Of a DNA stretch of 7,556 nucleotides, positions 1 to 7,474 are shown one piece after another; the stretch's first letter is position 1; each line of letters starts with the position of its first letter. The stretch is taken from contig CASFUI010000014.1 of NCBI GenBank assembly GCA_949297565.1, forward strand, positions 1 through 7,556, given 5' to 3'. The notes below the pieces were generated by a model. The model had not been told where the DNA came from. It searched no databases and saw nothing but the letters and a program-made list of their open reading frames with translations. Both the position numbers and the translations under genes were made by a program. This stretch comes from an uncultured Eubacteriales bacterium (GTDB taxonomy: Bacteria > Bacillota > Clostridia > Lachnospirales > Lachnospiraceae).

Positions 1-1212
1 ATGGGACCTACCGACGGTCTGGTAAGAGGAATGGAGGCGGAGGCAACCGGCGCACCAATATCTGTTCCTGTGGGCGAGAAGACGCTTGGAAGAATGTTTA
101 ATGTTTTGGGAGAGCCGATCGACAACAAGCCGGCACCCGAGACAGATGAATACATGCCTATTCACAGAAAGGCGCCTGAATTTGAGGAACAGTCAACGTC
201 AACAGAGATGCTTGAGACGGGAATTAAGGTCGTAGATCTGCTCTGTCCTTATCAGAAGGGCGGTAAAATAGGTCTTTTCGGTGGAGCCGGAGTAGGTAAG
301 ACAGTACTTATTCAGGAGCTTATAAGAAATATTGCTACGGAGCACGGAGGATATTCGGTGTTCACCGGAGTAGGCGAGAGAACAAGAGAGGGAAATGACC
401 TCTATTATGAGATGATGGAATCGGGTGTTATTGACAAGACAACAATGGTATTCGGTCAGATGAATGAGCCGCCGGGAGCGAGAATGAGAGTGGGTCTTAC
501 AGGACTTACAATGGCGGAATATTTCAGGGACAAGGGCGGCAAGGATGTGCTGCTTTTCATTGACAATATTTTCCGTTTCACACAGGCAGGCTCCGAGGTA
601 TCGGCGCTGCTTGGACGTATGCCGTCAGCGGTGGGATACCAGCCTACCCTTCAGACGGAAATGGGGGCTTTGCAGGAGCGCATAACATCCACAAAGAACG
701 GCTCAATCACATCTGTTCAGGCTGTGTATGTGCCTGCCGATGATTTGACTGACCCGGCTCCGGCAACAACATTTGCGCATCTTGATGCGACAACCGTACT
801 TTCTCGTTCTATTGTTGAGCTTGGAATTTATCCTGCCGTTGACCCGCTTGAGTCAACATCGAGAATTCTTGACCCTAGAATTGTGGGCGAGGAGCATTAC
901 AGAGTGGCAAGAGAAGTGCAGGAAATTTTGCAGAAATATAAGGAAATTCAGGATATTATAGCAATTCTCGGTATGGATGAGCTGTCGGAGGAGGATAAGC
1001 TGGTCGTATCAAGGGCCAGAAAGGTACAGCGTTTTCTGTCGCAGCCTTTCTTCGTTGCGGGACAGTTTACCGGTCTTGAGGGCAGATATGTCCCTATAAA
1101 TGAGACTATTCAGGGATTCAAGGAGATTATCGAGGGAAAGTATGATGATATTCCGGAGAGCTATTTCTTAAACTGCGGAAATATTGACGATGTTCTCGCT
1201 AAGGTTAAATGA
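1..1212 (+). CDS. atpD: F1Fo ATP synthase subunit beta, 5' partial
   Basis: Catalytic beta subunit of the F1 sector, which makes or hydrolyses ATP at the inner membrane face coupled to ion flow through Fo. Visible here (numbering from base 1): Walker A GGAGVGKT at residues 94-101 with K100, catalytic Glu E126 in GERTREGND, Walker B ending in D188 (LLFIDN), the adenine-site stretch around GYQPTLQTEMG (212-222), and the DELSEED loop at 326-332 that contacts gamma and epsilon. The protein is 403 residues against about 460-470 for the family. The reading frame is open at base 1 and the ATG there is the internal Met of the conserved IAM-x-TDG segment, so about 60 N-terminal residues (the beta-barrel) lie outside the window or are lost. 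It ends in TGA at 1210-1212, with 15 bases to atpC, in the usual atp operon order. Identity is certain; only the 5' end is open. Confidence 0.98.
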   Translation: MGPTDGLVRGMEAEATGAPISVPVGEKTLGRMFNVLGEPIDNKPAPETDEYMPIHRKAPEFEEQSTSTEMLETGIKVVDLLCPYQKGGKIGLFGGAGVGKTVLIQELIRNIATEHGGYSVFTGVGERTREGNDLYYEMMESGVIDKTTMVFGQMNEPPGARMRVGLTGLTMAEYFRDKGGKDVLLFIDNIFRFTQAGSEVSALLGRMPSAVGYQPTLQTEMGALQERITSTKNGSITSVQAVYVPADDLTDPAPATTFAHLDATTVLSRSIVELGIYPAVDPLESTSRILDPRIVGEEHYRVAREVQEILQKYKEIQDIIAILGMDELSEEDKLVVSRARKVQRFLSQPFFVAGQFTGLEGRYVPINETIQGFKEIIEGKYDDIPESYFLNCGNIDDVLAKVK

Positions 1213-1227
1213 GTATAAGGAGCAGGT

Positions 1228-1625
1228 ATGGCAGATAAATTTACGCTTATAGTGAATACGCCGGACAGAGAATTTTACAGAGGCGAGGTTTCCATGCTGG
1301 AGCTTACTACCAGCGAGGGCGATATTGGTATATATGCAGGGCATATCCCGCTGACGGCAGTGCTCGTTCCGGGTGTTATGACAATTCACGAGGACGGCGG
1401 CGCAAAAAGGCGGCTGTTCACGGAGGAATTATTGAGATTCTTCAGACTAAGGTAAATGTTCTTGCCGAGGTGGCTGAATGGCCTGATGAGATAGACGTCA
1501 ACAGGGCTAACGAGGCAAGAATACGCGCGGAGAGAAGGCTGAAGAGCGGCGACGCGCAGGTAAATATGGTCAGGGCTGAGCTGGCGCTGAAGCGTTCTCT
1601 TGCAAGACTGAACGCGGTGGATTAA
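1228..1625 (+). CDS. atpC: F1Fo ATP synthase subunit epsilon, frameshifted as sequenced
   Basis: Epsilon subunit of the F1 central stalk, which couples rotation to catalysis and can inhibit ATP hydrolysis. The start follows a strong AAGGAG (1217-1222) five bases upstream. The first 59 residues or so give the N-terminal beta-sandwich (MADKFTLIVNTPDREFY, GDIGIYAGHIPLTAVL). As written, the frame then runs into unrelated residues and stops at 1453-1455 (75 aa). Reading one base back after the A run at 1404-1408 restores the family sequence: KKAAVHGGIIEILQTKVNVL, then the C-terminal helical hairpin with EIDVNRANEARIRAERRLK and RAELALKRSLARL, ending in TAA at 1623-1625. The repaired product is about 132 residues, normal for epsilon. 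Because both halves are fully conserved with no other damage, a missing A in the sequence is more likely than a decayed gene, though the sequence alone cannot decide. Confidence 0.93.
1404..1408 (+). other. Frameshift site in atpC (A run one base short)
   Basis: Five A's are present (GGCGCAAAAAGGCGG). With six A's, the codons read GCA AAA AAG GCG GCT and the epsilon sequence continues to its normal C-terminus. A programmed -1 slip is poorly supported: the P-site AAA could re-pair, but the next codon AGG would not re-pair as AAG, so this is not a canonical X XXY YYZ heptamer. A homopolymer base-calling or assembly error is the leading reading. Confidence 0.85.
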
Positions 1626-1649
1626 GCATTTGAAGGCATGCGGTCGGCT

Positions 1650-1677
1650 TTGCGTCATCAAAATAAAATTTTATGAA
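1650..1677 (+). promoter_or_regulatory. Weak candidate sigma-A promoter upstream of ywmB
   Basis: TTGCGT (1650-1655) and TATGAA (1672-1677) are separated by 16 bases, in the AT-rich stretch after atpC. Each hexamer matches the consensus only in part (four of six). If used, transcription would start near 1684, inside the left arm of the hairpin, so this transcript could not form the full stem that hides the ywmB ribosome-binding site. This is a weak match and rests on pattern alone. Confidence 0.2.
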
Positions 1678-1728
1678 TAGACCTCCCGAAAGTGGTAATA
1701 ATCAAATTATCACAAGGGAGGTCTTATT
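1676..1728 (+). promoter_or_regulatory. Long hairpin that buries the ywmB ribosome-binding site
   Basis: Read directly from the sequence: GACCTCCC (1680-1687) pairs perfectly with GGGAGGTC (1716-1723). The pairing extends outward by four more A/T pairs (1676-1679 with 1724-1728, T1725 bulged). After a small internal loop (GAAA against AA), GTGGTAAT (1692-1699) pairs with ATTATCAC (1706-1713), including one G.U, closing a six-base AATCAA loop. The GGGAGG Shine-Dalgarno of ywmB (1716-1721) lies wholly inside the outer stem, and the ATG follows at 1729. There is no proper T tract after the stem (TCTTATT), so it is a poor intrinsic terminator, although it could slow or partly end atp read-through. 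The simplest inferred role is to keep translation of ywmB low on atp read-through transcripts. Confidence 0.65.
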
Positions 1729-2547
1729 ATGTTAAAGGATTTATTCAGCTATATGCGTCTTCGCATGGGTGACAGACTGAGCGGAAACCGCCGTTCCAAG
1801 AAAATAAAATATCCGTTTCAGAAGATGGTGATTGCGGCAGCGCTGGCATTGTGGAGCGTTACGGCCATAAATGTACTGTATTCGAATTTCGGGGTCAGCG
1901 GAAAAGATAAGATAATAAGTGCGTTCGGGAGCATGACCTACACGGATGTGTCGTCGTCTGTAAGTGCGTATGGAAAATACGGAGAGGTCAGCATTTCTGA
2001 CAACGCCAAGAAGCTTATTCTCGAGGATATAGCCGAAAAAATTGGTATCAACCAGTACAGTATCACAGATATGGTGGACGAGGAGTATAATGCTGTAAAG
2101 ACGCTCAGCCAGACCTCCGTAAACGGCGACGTAATTCTCAAATTTATTACGCATGATACAAGCCAGCAGTATATCTATGTCGGAATTACGCTGAAAAACG
2201 TAATTGATGCAGCTTTTACATATGAGGAAATAGTCAAGGAAATTTTAAATGATCTGGAGATTGATACGGCTGTCAATGTCAACCTCAAAGGAGAGATATA
2301 CGGAAAGCTTGACACCGATACAAAGGATACGCTTGCTGACGCTCTGCTCGGAAAGATGGGAGCGAAAATTGTCACACAAAACCGCACCGATGATTTATAT
2401 ACAATTTATGCCTATGACAATGATTTGAAAGAATATATAAATGTAGGTCAGGGCAAGGTAAATGTAAACCTGTCCATAACATATGACGAGACGAAAAACA
2501 GGACGTGCGTTTATCTGGCGACACCAATGAATAATGAAGATTTGTAA
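1729..2547 (+). CDS. ywmB: YwmB family protein, single membrane anchor
   Basis: A 272-residue protein of the YwmB family (named in databases after a TATA-box-binding-like fold; the cellular role is not established). A basic cytoplasmic N-terminus (residues 1-32, rich in R and K) precedes one hydrophobic segment at about 33-51 (MVIAAALALWSVTAINVLY), followed by a soluble alpha/beta region of some 220 residues expected outside the membrane. The start ATG has GGGAGG seven bases upstream; the internal Met33 lacks a comparable site. The product is somewhat longer than the B. subtilis protein because of its N-terminal extension. Its position right after atpC matches the atp-ywmB neighbourhood of Bacillus, although the murA and spoIID genes that follow there are not found here. 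Family assignment rests on overall sequence character plus this synteny, without an alignment. Confidence 0.72.
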   Translation: MLKDLFSYMRLRMGDRLSGNRRSKKIKYPFQKMVIAAALALWSVTAINVLYSNFGVSGKDKIISAFGSMTYTDVSSSVSAYGKYGEVSISDNAKKLILEDIAEKIGINQYSITDMVDEEYNAVKTLSQTSVNGDVILKFITHDTSQQYIYVGITLKNVIDAAFTYEEIVKEILNDLEIDTAVNVNLKGEIYGKLDTDTKDTLADALLGKMGAKIVTQNRTDDLYTIYAYDNDLKEYINVGQGKVNVNLSITYDETKNRTCVYLATPMNNEDL

Positions 2548-2565
2548 CTAAAGGGGCGGCGGCTC

Positions 2566-2594
2566 TTGCGGTTTTTCGCCAAACAGATTACAAT
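2566..2594 (+). promoter_or_regulatory. Candidate sigma-A promoter for the methyltransferase gene
   Basis: TTGCGG (2566-2571), a 17-base spacer, and TACAAT (2589-2594, five of six matches to TATAAT) lie in the 99-base gap between ywmB and the methyltransferase gene. Initiation would be near 2601, giving a leader of about 45 bases. The -35 element is weak (only TTG fits). I see no convincing terminator in this gap, so read-through from ywmB is also possible. Confidence 0.3.
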
Positions 2595-2646
2595 ATGAAT
2601 GAAACGGTTTATTGCCGGGGACAGTTAAAACGGATAAGGTACGGAT

Positions 2647-3816
2647 ATGAATTTAGATGAATTATTAGATAAATGTTTGAATAAAAATCTTATTGATTTG
2701 ACTATAAGCGGAAAAAAGAAGAAAAGTGACGGGGGTGCGGCGAAGGTGAAGCTGCGCCCTGTTATGATTAAAAATGAACTTATGTTTCAGGCGTCAGAGT
2801 ATGTCGGAACAAAGGTTTATCACAGAAATTATGAAAGAAATCAGGCTCGTGAATATATTGAGGAGCTGTTAAGAGCTTCCTTCAAGCAGGCTCAGTTTCA
2901 GATGACAGATGCCGATGCGCAGGTGCTCTCCGGAAAAAACGGCAATATGAATATCAAGTACAGGGAGAGCTGTGAGACGAGATGCCAAAAAGAACTCTCG
3001 CACAACAGGAGCAAAAAATATATTCTTGAGGAGGGTAAGCCTGTCGATTTTCTGGTGGATTTGGGAGTAATGACTAAGGACGGAAAAATTGTGCGCCAGA
3101 AATACGATAAATACCGCCAGATTAACAGATTTCTTGAGTTTATTGAGGATATTCTTCCGCAGCTCGACAGTACGAGAGAACAGACAATAATTGATTTTGG
3201 ATGCGGAAAATCATATCTGACATTTGCGGTATATTATTATCTTAAGGTGTTAAAGGGGCTTGATATTCGTATAATAGGACTGGATTTAAAGGAGGACGTA
3301 ATAGAAGAGTGCAGCAGGCTTGCGAGCAAATACGGCTATGATAAGCTGACATTTCTTGTAGGCGATATAGCTTCATACAGTGAGGTTGAGCATGTTGATA
3401 TGGTAGTCACTCTGCATGCATGTGATACGGCAACCGACTATGCGCTTGCAAAGGCAGTGAAATGGGGAGCAAAGGTCATTCTGTCGGTTCCGTGCTGTCA
3501 GCATGAGGCTAATTCCCAGATTTCATCGGAGCTTTTAGCGCCGGTATTTGAATACGGAATTTTAAAGGAGAGAATGGCGGCCATTTTTACCGATGCAGTG
3601 CGCGCCAATCTGCTTGAGGCAAACGGCTATCAGACTCAGATACTGGAATTTATAGATATGGAGCACACGCCTAAAAATCTGTTAATCAGGGGTGTCTACA
3701 CAGGCAAGAAAAATGAAAATGCAGCGGCTTCGCTTGAGAAAATGGAGGCGGAGCTCAATCTTAATCTTACACTTAACCGCTTGTTGGGGGAGCAAAAAAA
3801 TAATTGTCCTAGGTAG
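2647..3816 (+). CDS. Class I SAM-dependent methyltransferase (Methyltransf_32-like)
   Basis: A soluble 389-residue protein with no signal or membrane segment, expected to transfer a methyl group from S-adenosylmethionine. The N-terminal half (1-170) is a basic region of unknown fold with a KKKK patch at 23-26. The Rossmann domain starts near 178: motif I D183-F-G-C-G187-K-S189, the acidic residue binding the SAM ribose at D213 (IIGLDLKED), GDI at 239-241, and then H257-A-C-D-T-A-T-D264, followed by SVPCCQHE at 280-287. The H-x-C-D/G-x-A-T-D plus CC-x-H pattern is typical of the Methyltransf_32 family and recalls the Trm13 tRNA 2'-O-methyltransferases, so an RNA substrate is a fair guess but not shown. 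The last 30 residues form a variable polar tail. The start has AAGG at 2636-2639 at good spacing. The next gene follows after 61 bases, so the two may be co-transcribed. Confidence 0.85.
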   Translation: MNLDELLDKCLNKNLIDLTISGKKKKSDGGAAKVKLRPVMIKNELMFQASEYVGTKVYHRNYERNQAREYIEELLRASFKQAQFQMTDADAQVLSGKNGNMNIKYRESCETRCQKELSHNRSKKYILEEGKPVDFLVDLGVMTKDGKIVRQKYDKYRQINRFLEFIEDILPQLDSTREQTIIDFGCGKSYLTFAVYYYLKVLKGLDIRIIGLDLKEDVIEECSRLASKYGYDKLTFLVGDIASYSEVEHVDMVVTLHACDTATDYALAKAVKWGAKVILSVPCCQHEANSQISSELLAPVFEYGILKERMAAIFTDAVRANLLEANGYQTQILEFIDMEHTPKNLLIRGVYTGKKNENAAASLEKMEAELNLNLTLNRLLGEQKNNCPR

Positions 3817-3877
3817 AGGCTGACCGCAGCTGGGGCAGGCAAATGGAGCGAAACGCAGCGCAAAAGCGAGGAAAATT

Positions 3878-6355
3878 ATGAAAAATAAAAATTTATTATC
3901 ATGGAAATATATTCTGTATGCTGTTCTGTTTTTAGTTACGGCAGCTGCAACATTTATATCTATGCATTATCAGTCTGAGATTGCAGCGACTGTTACAATG
4001 ACTGAGGCAACGCTGCCTGTTGTCATGGTAAAGACACAGGCGGGAACAAATTATAACGCAATGCACGGGCTTACCTGCGAGGTTGACGAGTCGCTCATAA
4101 ACACGGATTTGACACTGCTTCCCGCAGATAAAAAGCTTGGAATAACGATAGATACTTACGGTGAGACTGTCACGGGAATATCCTACAAAGTAAGGGATTC
4201 AAGAGATATGTCGCTGATAGAAAACACAGAGGTGGAGGACTTTGAGCCATCGCTTTCAAGAATTGAGACCGTGCTTAACATAAAAAATCTTATAACTGAC
4301 GAAGTGCGCTATATTCTTGAAATTACACTTAACACAAAGTCACACGAGAATATATACTATTACACTACTATTGTGAGCGGAGTGGATAACGGTCTTCAGG
4401 AACAGATTGATTTCGTCCTTGAATTTAATAAAAATACATTTGACCCGGACAATCTCAATAAGATTGTACAATACATCGAGACTAAAGCGTCTGCTGACAA
4501 TTCTAATTTCGGAAAGGTTAATATCTACAATGCCCAGGAGCAAATCGGCTGGGGTGATTTAAATCCGTTTGTGGAGAGCAATATTATTCCGTCGGTGTAT
4601 AATGTTGACGGGGATGTAGCTGTAATCGCGCTGGATTACACTATGGGAGCTGAAAATGACAGCAGTGGGTTTGACACCTACACAGTGCACGAGTATTACA
4701 GGGTCAGAAAGGCTTCAACAGCCATGTATCTTCTGGATTTTGACAGAGAGACGACACAGGTTTTCGACGGAAGAAATGATTTGCTTTCAACAGGGAAGAT
4801 TAATCTTGGTATTGCGCCTGATACAGAGGTGGAGGCTGCGGATGACGCCAAGAATAATTACACTTATTTTGAAAATCAGGGAAACCTGTGGTGCTATGAT
4901 AAAGACAAGAATACATTTACAAAGGTTTTTGCGTTTGAGTCTGATGACAGCGATAATGTGAGAGAGCGATATAACCGTCATAAAATCAGGATAATAAACG
5001 TCGACGAGAGCGGTGATGCGCAGTTTATTGTTTACGGATATATGAACAGGGGCATACATGAGGGCGGTCTCGGCATTTCTCTGTGCAGCTACAGCTACCA
5101 GGAGAATGAGACGACTGAGCTTCTGTATATTCCACTGAATCTTCCGTATGAAATTTTGTGTGATACTGTCGGAGATGTTGCGTATGTGAGTGCTGACCGT
5201 TCATTTTATATACTGATAGGAGACACGCTTTATTCGGTGGCACTCGACAGCAGGGAGGTAATGACTGCTGTCAGCGGCCTTAAAGCAGGGACATATCAGG
5301 TTTCAGCAAACGGAAGAATTATTGCGTACAGCACAAACGGAGAGCTTTATAACACGGATATTATCCGTATATACAACATGGAAAATTCGTCAGATTACAC
5401 TATAACAGCAGCGCCGGGAGATAAACTAATGGCTCTCGGATATATTGACACGGATTTTGTATACGGTCAGGCCCATGAGGAAGATATTTTAGAGGAAGAA
5501 AACGGCGTTGTGACATTTCCGATGTATAAGCTTTATATCTTAAATAAAGATTATCAGGAGATTAAGAGCTATGAGCAGGAGGGAATTTATGTGAGCGGCG
5601 CGTCGGTTGACGGGCTGAGAATTAATCTTACGCGTGTCGTTAAAAACGGTACGGGGTATTCCGGTGCTTCTATAGACCAGCTTATTAATAAAGATGAAAA
5701 TAATACGGAGCAGCATGTCAGCGCCGATACAATTTCAACAGCTTCAAGAAAAACAGAGGTTGTTCTCGTGCTTCCGGGCGGTGCGGGAAACATTGCCTCA
5801 GTCAGCAACAGGTCTGCTGATTCAGTGGGATATAAGGAAAACAGGACAGCTGTGTTTGAAAATGAAATACAGAGAATAAACAGATATTATGTTATAGGTA
5901 TGGGGCTTTTTCAGGGTGCTTATGATGATGTGAGTTCGGCGATTGTCAGGGCGGCAGCCACATACGGAAATGTGTATGATTCTGACGGCAATATTGTCTG
6001 GAAAAAATATAAGAGTTCATCTTATATGATTAAAGGCTTTAGCGCGGAGAGCAGCTATGACAATTCGTACGCGGCAGCAAGCGCTGCAGTGGAGAGTTTC
6101 TTGGGCGGAGAGCAGGAGCTTTCGCGTGTGACTGTAAAGAGCGTAGCTCTTGACAATATTCTTTCGTTTGTAGGTGACGGAAAGCCTGTGATTGGCAAGA
6201 CTGACGACGGTTATGCGGTAATAACGGTGTATGATTCTTCCAACGTCACATACATTGATATTTCGACCGGCAGCGAAGTTACGCTTACAAGTGAAAATGC
6301 CGGTAAACTTTTCACACAGGCTGGCAATATTTTTGTGACATACTACAAGAAGTAG
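3878..6355 (+). CDS. Large membrane-anchored extracytoplasmic protein, function unknown
   Basis: An 825-residue protein that I do not recognise by name. One hydrophobic helix at 11-29 after a short basic N-terminus, with no lipobox or clear signal-peptidase site, suggests a signal anchor with the rest outside. Residues 40-260 are beta-rich. Residues 325-600 show repeated short strand units ending in YVSADRSFYI, GRIIAYSTNGELY and DTDFVYG-type segments with LYxV or IYNM strands, which look like blades of a beta-propeller (inference). The C-terminal 100 residues resemble C39-type papain-fold peptidases: an Ala-rich helix at 729-742, then GKPVIGKTDDGYAVITVYD (768-786), an NVTYID strand and a final GNIFVTYYK. 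However, the expected Cys is absent (the only Cys are 67, 339, 403 and 428) and the usual His position is Tyr779. GAGG at 3868-3871 fixes the start. The PBP gene follows 21 bases downstream, which hints at an envelope role. Confidence 0.8.
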   Translation: MKNKNLLSWKYILYAVLFLVTAAATFISMHYQSEIAATVTMTEATLPVVMVKTQAGTNYNAMHGLTCEVDESLINTDLTLLPADKKLGITIDTYGETVTGISYKVRDSRDMSLIENTEVEDFEPSLSRIETVLNIKNLITDEVRYILEITLNTKSHENIYYYTTIVSGVDNGLQEQIDFVLEFNKNTFDPDNLNKIVQYIETKASADNSNFGKVNIYNAQEQIGWGDLNPFVESNIIPSVYNVDGDVAVIALDYTMGAENDSSGFDTYTVHEYYRVRKASTAMYLLDFDRETTQVFDGRNDLLSTGKINLGIAPDTEVEAADDAKNNYTYFENQGNLWCYDKDKNTFTKVFAFESDDSDNVRERYNRHKIRIINVDESGDAQFIVYGYMNRGIHEGGLGISLCSYSYQENETTELLYIPLNLPYEILCDTVGDVAYVSADRSFYILIGDTLYSVALDSREVMTAVSGLKAGTYQVSANGRIIAYSTNGELYNTDIIRIYNMENSSDYTITAAPGDKLMALGYIDTDFVYGQAHEEDILEEENGVVTFPMYKLYILNKDYQEIKSYEQEGIYVSGASVDGLRINLTRVVKNGTGYSGASIDQLINKDENNTEQHVSADTISTASRKTEVVLVLPGGAGNIASVSNRSADSVGYKENRTAVFENEIQRINRYYVIGMGLFQGAYDDVSSAIVRAAATYGNVYDSDGNIVWKKYKSSSYMIKGFSAESSYDNSYAAASAAVESFLGGEQELSRVTVKSVALDNILSFVGDGKPVIGKTDDGYAVITVYDSSNVTYIDISTGSEVTLTSENAGKLFTQAGNIFVTYYKK

Positions 6356-6364
6356 AGCGGTTAC

Positions 6365-6370
6365 GTGAGG
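6365..6370 (+). promoter_or_regulatory. Ribosome-binding site deciding the PBP start
   Basis: GTGAGG lies six bases before ATG 6377. An in-frame GTG at 6365 could be called as the start and would add four residues (MRIF), but it overlaps this Shine-Dalgarno sequence and has only TAGAGCGGTTAC upstream. ATG 6377 is therefore preferred. Confidence 0.7.
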
Positions 6371-6376
6371 ATATTT

Positions 6377-7474
6377 ATGGCAAAAAAGGTAAAATGGGCA
6401 ATTTTGTTTATAGTTCTGGCGCTGCTGGCGGCAGGAGGCATTTATCTCGCGCCTAAAGCGGCGGCAGTCTGGCGCATGCGCAGGATTGCCAAAGCGTTTG
6501 TGGATTCGAGTACGCAGAGTACGTTTAAGGAGACAAAAACAACGCTTGTTTATGATAAAAACGGCGAGGAGCTGTGTCAGATTAAGAGCAGCAAGGAACT
6601 CTATTATGTGACGTTTGACCAGATACCAAAAACGCTTGCGAACGCATTTGTAGTCATGGAGGACAGGGATTTTTATAACCATTCGGGAATAGACTACAAG
6701 GCTATTGTGCGCGCCGCGCTTGCAAATCAGAAGAGCAGCGAGATTGTACAGGGAGCCAGCACAATAACGCAGCAGCTTGCGAGAAATATTTTTCTGACCC
6801 AGGAGGTTACATGGGAAAGAAAGATAGAAGAGATGTTTATAGCATGGGATTTGGAAAAGAAATATTCAAAAGAAGAGATTCTTGAATTTTATCTCAACAA
6901 TATTTATTTCGGGAACGGCTATTACGGAGTGGAGGCCGCGGCTAGGGGATATTTCAGCAAATCGGTATCGGAGCTTACGCTGTCGGAGCAGGCATTTATA
7001 GCGGCAATTCCAAATAATCCTTCCAAATACAATCCTCTGACTAATTTTGAAAATACTCTGAAACGCCGGGATTTAATTTTAGAGCAGATGTATGATACCG
7101 ATTACATAACTTCTATGGATTTCTATACGGCAAAGAGCGAGGAGGTTGTGCTTAATCAGCCGCAGCAGGAGAAGGAGGACAACTCTGTTGTTACATATGT
7201 GCGTCACTGCGCGACGGAATCGCTGATGAAGTCTGCAGGCTTCTCGTTTCGTGACAACTTTGACACGCAGGAGGAGCAGGATGAATATGAGTCTCTTTAC
7301 GATACGTATTATACAAGGTGCCAGCAGATGCTTTTAAGCGGCGGATATACCATTTATACATCGTTTGATATGGAGCTTCAGGAGAAGCTGCAGAGGGCAG
7401 TTGATGAAAATCTGTCGCAGTACACGGAGTTATCGGACGAGGGAGTCTATAAAATGCAGGGGCATCACCATTAG
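6377..7474 (+). CDS. Class A penicillin-binding protein, truncated after the glycosyltransferase domain
   Basis: Bifunctional peptidoglycan synthase that polymerises lipid II (GT51 domain) and cross-links peptides (transpeptidase domain) outside the membrane. Numbered from ATG 6377: membrane anchor 6-24; GT51 motifs E95-D-R-D-F-Y-N-H-S-G-I-D with catalytic E95; G126-A-S-T-I-T-Q-Q-L-A-R-N; RKIEE at 148-152; KEEILEFYLNNIYFGNGYYG at 165-184; and LSEQAFIAAIPNNPSKYNP at 202-220. The linker and the conserved lead-in to the transpeptidase domain are present (GGYTIYTSFDMELQEKLQRA), which rules out a monofunctional glycosyltransferase. The frame then runs GVYKMQG and ends abruptly in HHH-stop at 365 residues, where 700 or more are expected. 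No SxxK, SxN or KTG motif is present. Sequence homology to PBPs ends at about base 7462, so the stop is contributed by unrelated DNA. As it stands the product could polymerise glycan but not cross-link. Confidence 0.93.
   Translation: MAKKVKWAILFIVLALLAAGGIYLAPKAAAVWRMRRIAKAFVDSSTQSTFKETKTTLVYDKNGEELCQIKSSKELYYVTFDQIPKTLANAFVVMEDRDFYNHSGIDYKAIVRAALANQKSSEIVQGASTITQQLARNIFLTQEVTWERKIEEMFIAWDLEKKYSKEEILEFYLNNIYFGNGYYGVEAAARGYFSKSVSELTLSEQAFIAAIPNNPSKYNPLTNFENTLKRRDLILEQMYDTDYITSMDFYTAKSEEVVLNQPQQEKEDNSVVTYVRHCATESLMKSAGFSFRDNFDTQEEQDEYESLYDTYYTRCQQMLLSGGYTIYTSFDMELQEKLQRAVDENLSQYTELSDEGVYKMQGHHH
7449..7463. other. Junction between PBP gene and unrelated DNA
   Basis: Up to about 7462 the + strand encodes normal class A PBP sequence (GVYKMQG); from 7463 on it does not. 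On the minus strand an unrelated open frame enters from the right edge and can be read sensibly up to about 7449 (DAPAFY). The roughly 14 bases from 7449 to 7462 therefore fit both genes, which is what a short shared sequence at a recombination point or a false assembly join would look like. Confidence 0.6.

Noticed and set aside
1404..1410. Programmed -1 ribosomal frameshift in atpC
   Set aside because: The site is not a canonical slippery heptamer in the correct frame, no stimulatory stem is evident just downstream, and atpC is not known to use recoding.
1741..2154. 137-codon open frame on the minus strand
   Set aside because: Wholly antisense to ywmB, with no motif and no plausible ribosome-binding site; a shadow of the coding strand.
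2551..2580. GC-rich stretch after ywmB ending in GTTTTTCGCC as an intrinsic terminator
   Set aside because: Only four or so base pairs can form (GGCG with CGCC) around a long loop, and no T tract follows the stem.
6365..6367. GTG start for the PBP gene
   Set aside because: The GTG overlaps the GTGAGG ribosome-binding site of the ATG at 6377 and has no site of its own.
6017..6682. 221-codon open frame on the minus strand
   Set aside because: It lies antisense to two well-supported genes, spans their junction, has low-complexity Arg/His/Cys-rich content, and shows no family motif; it is a shadow frame.
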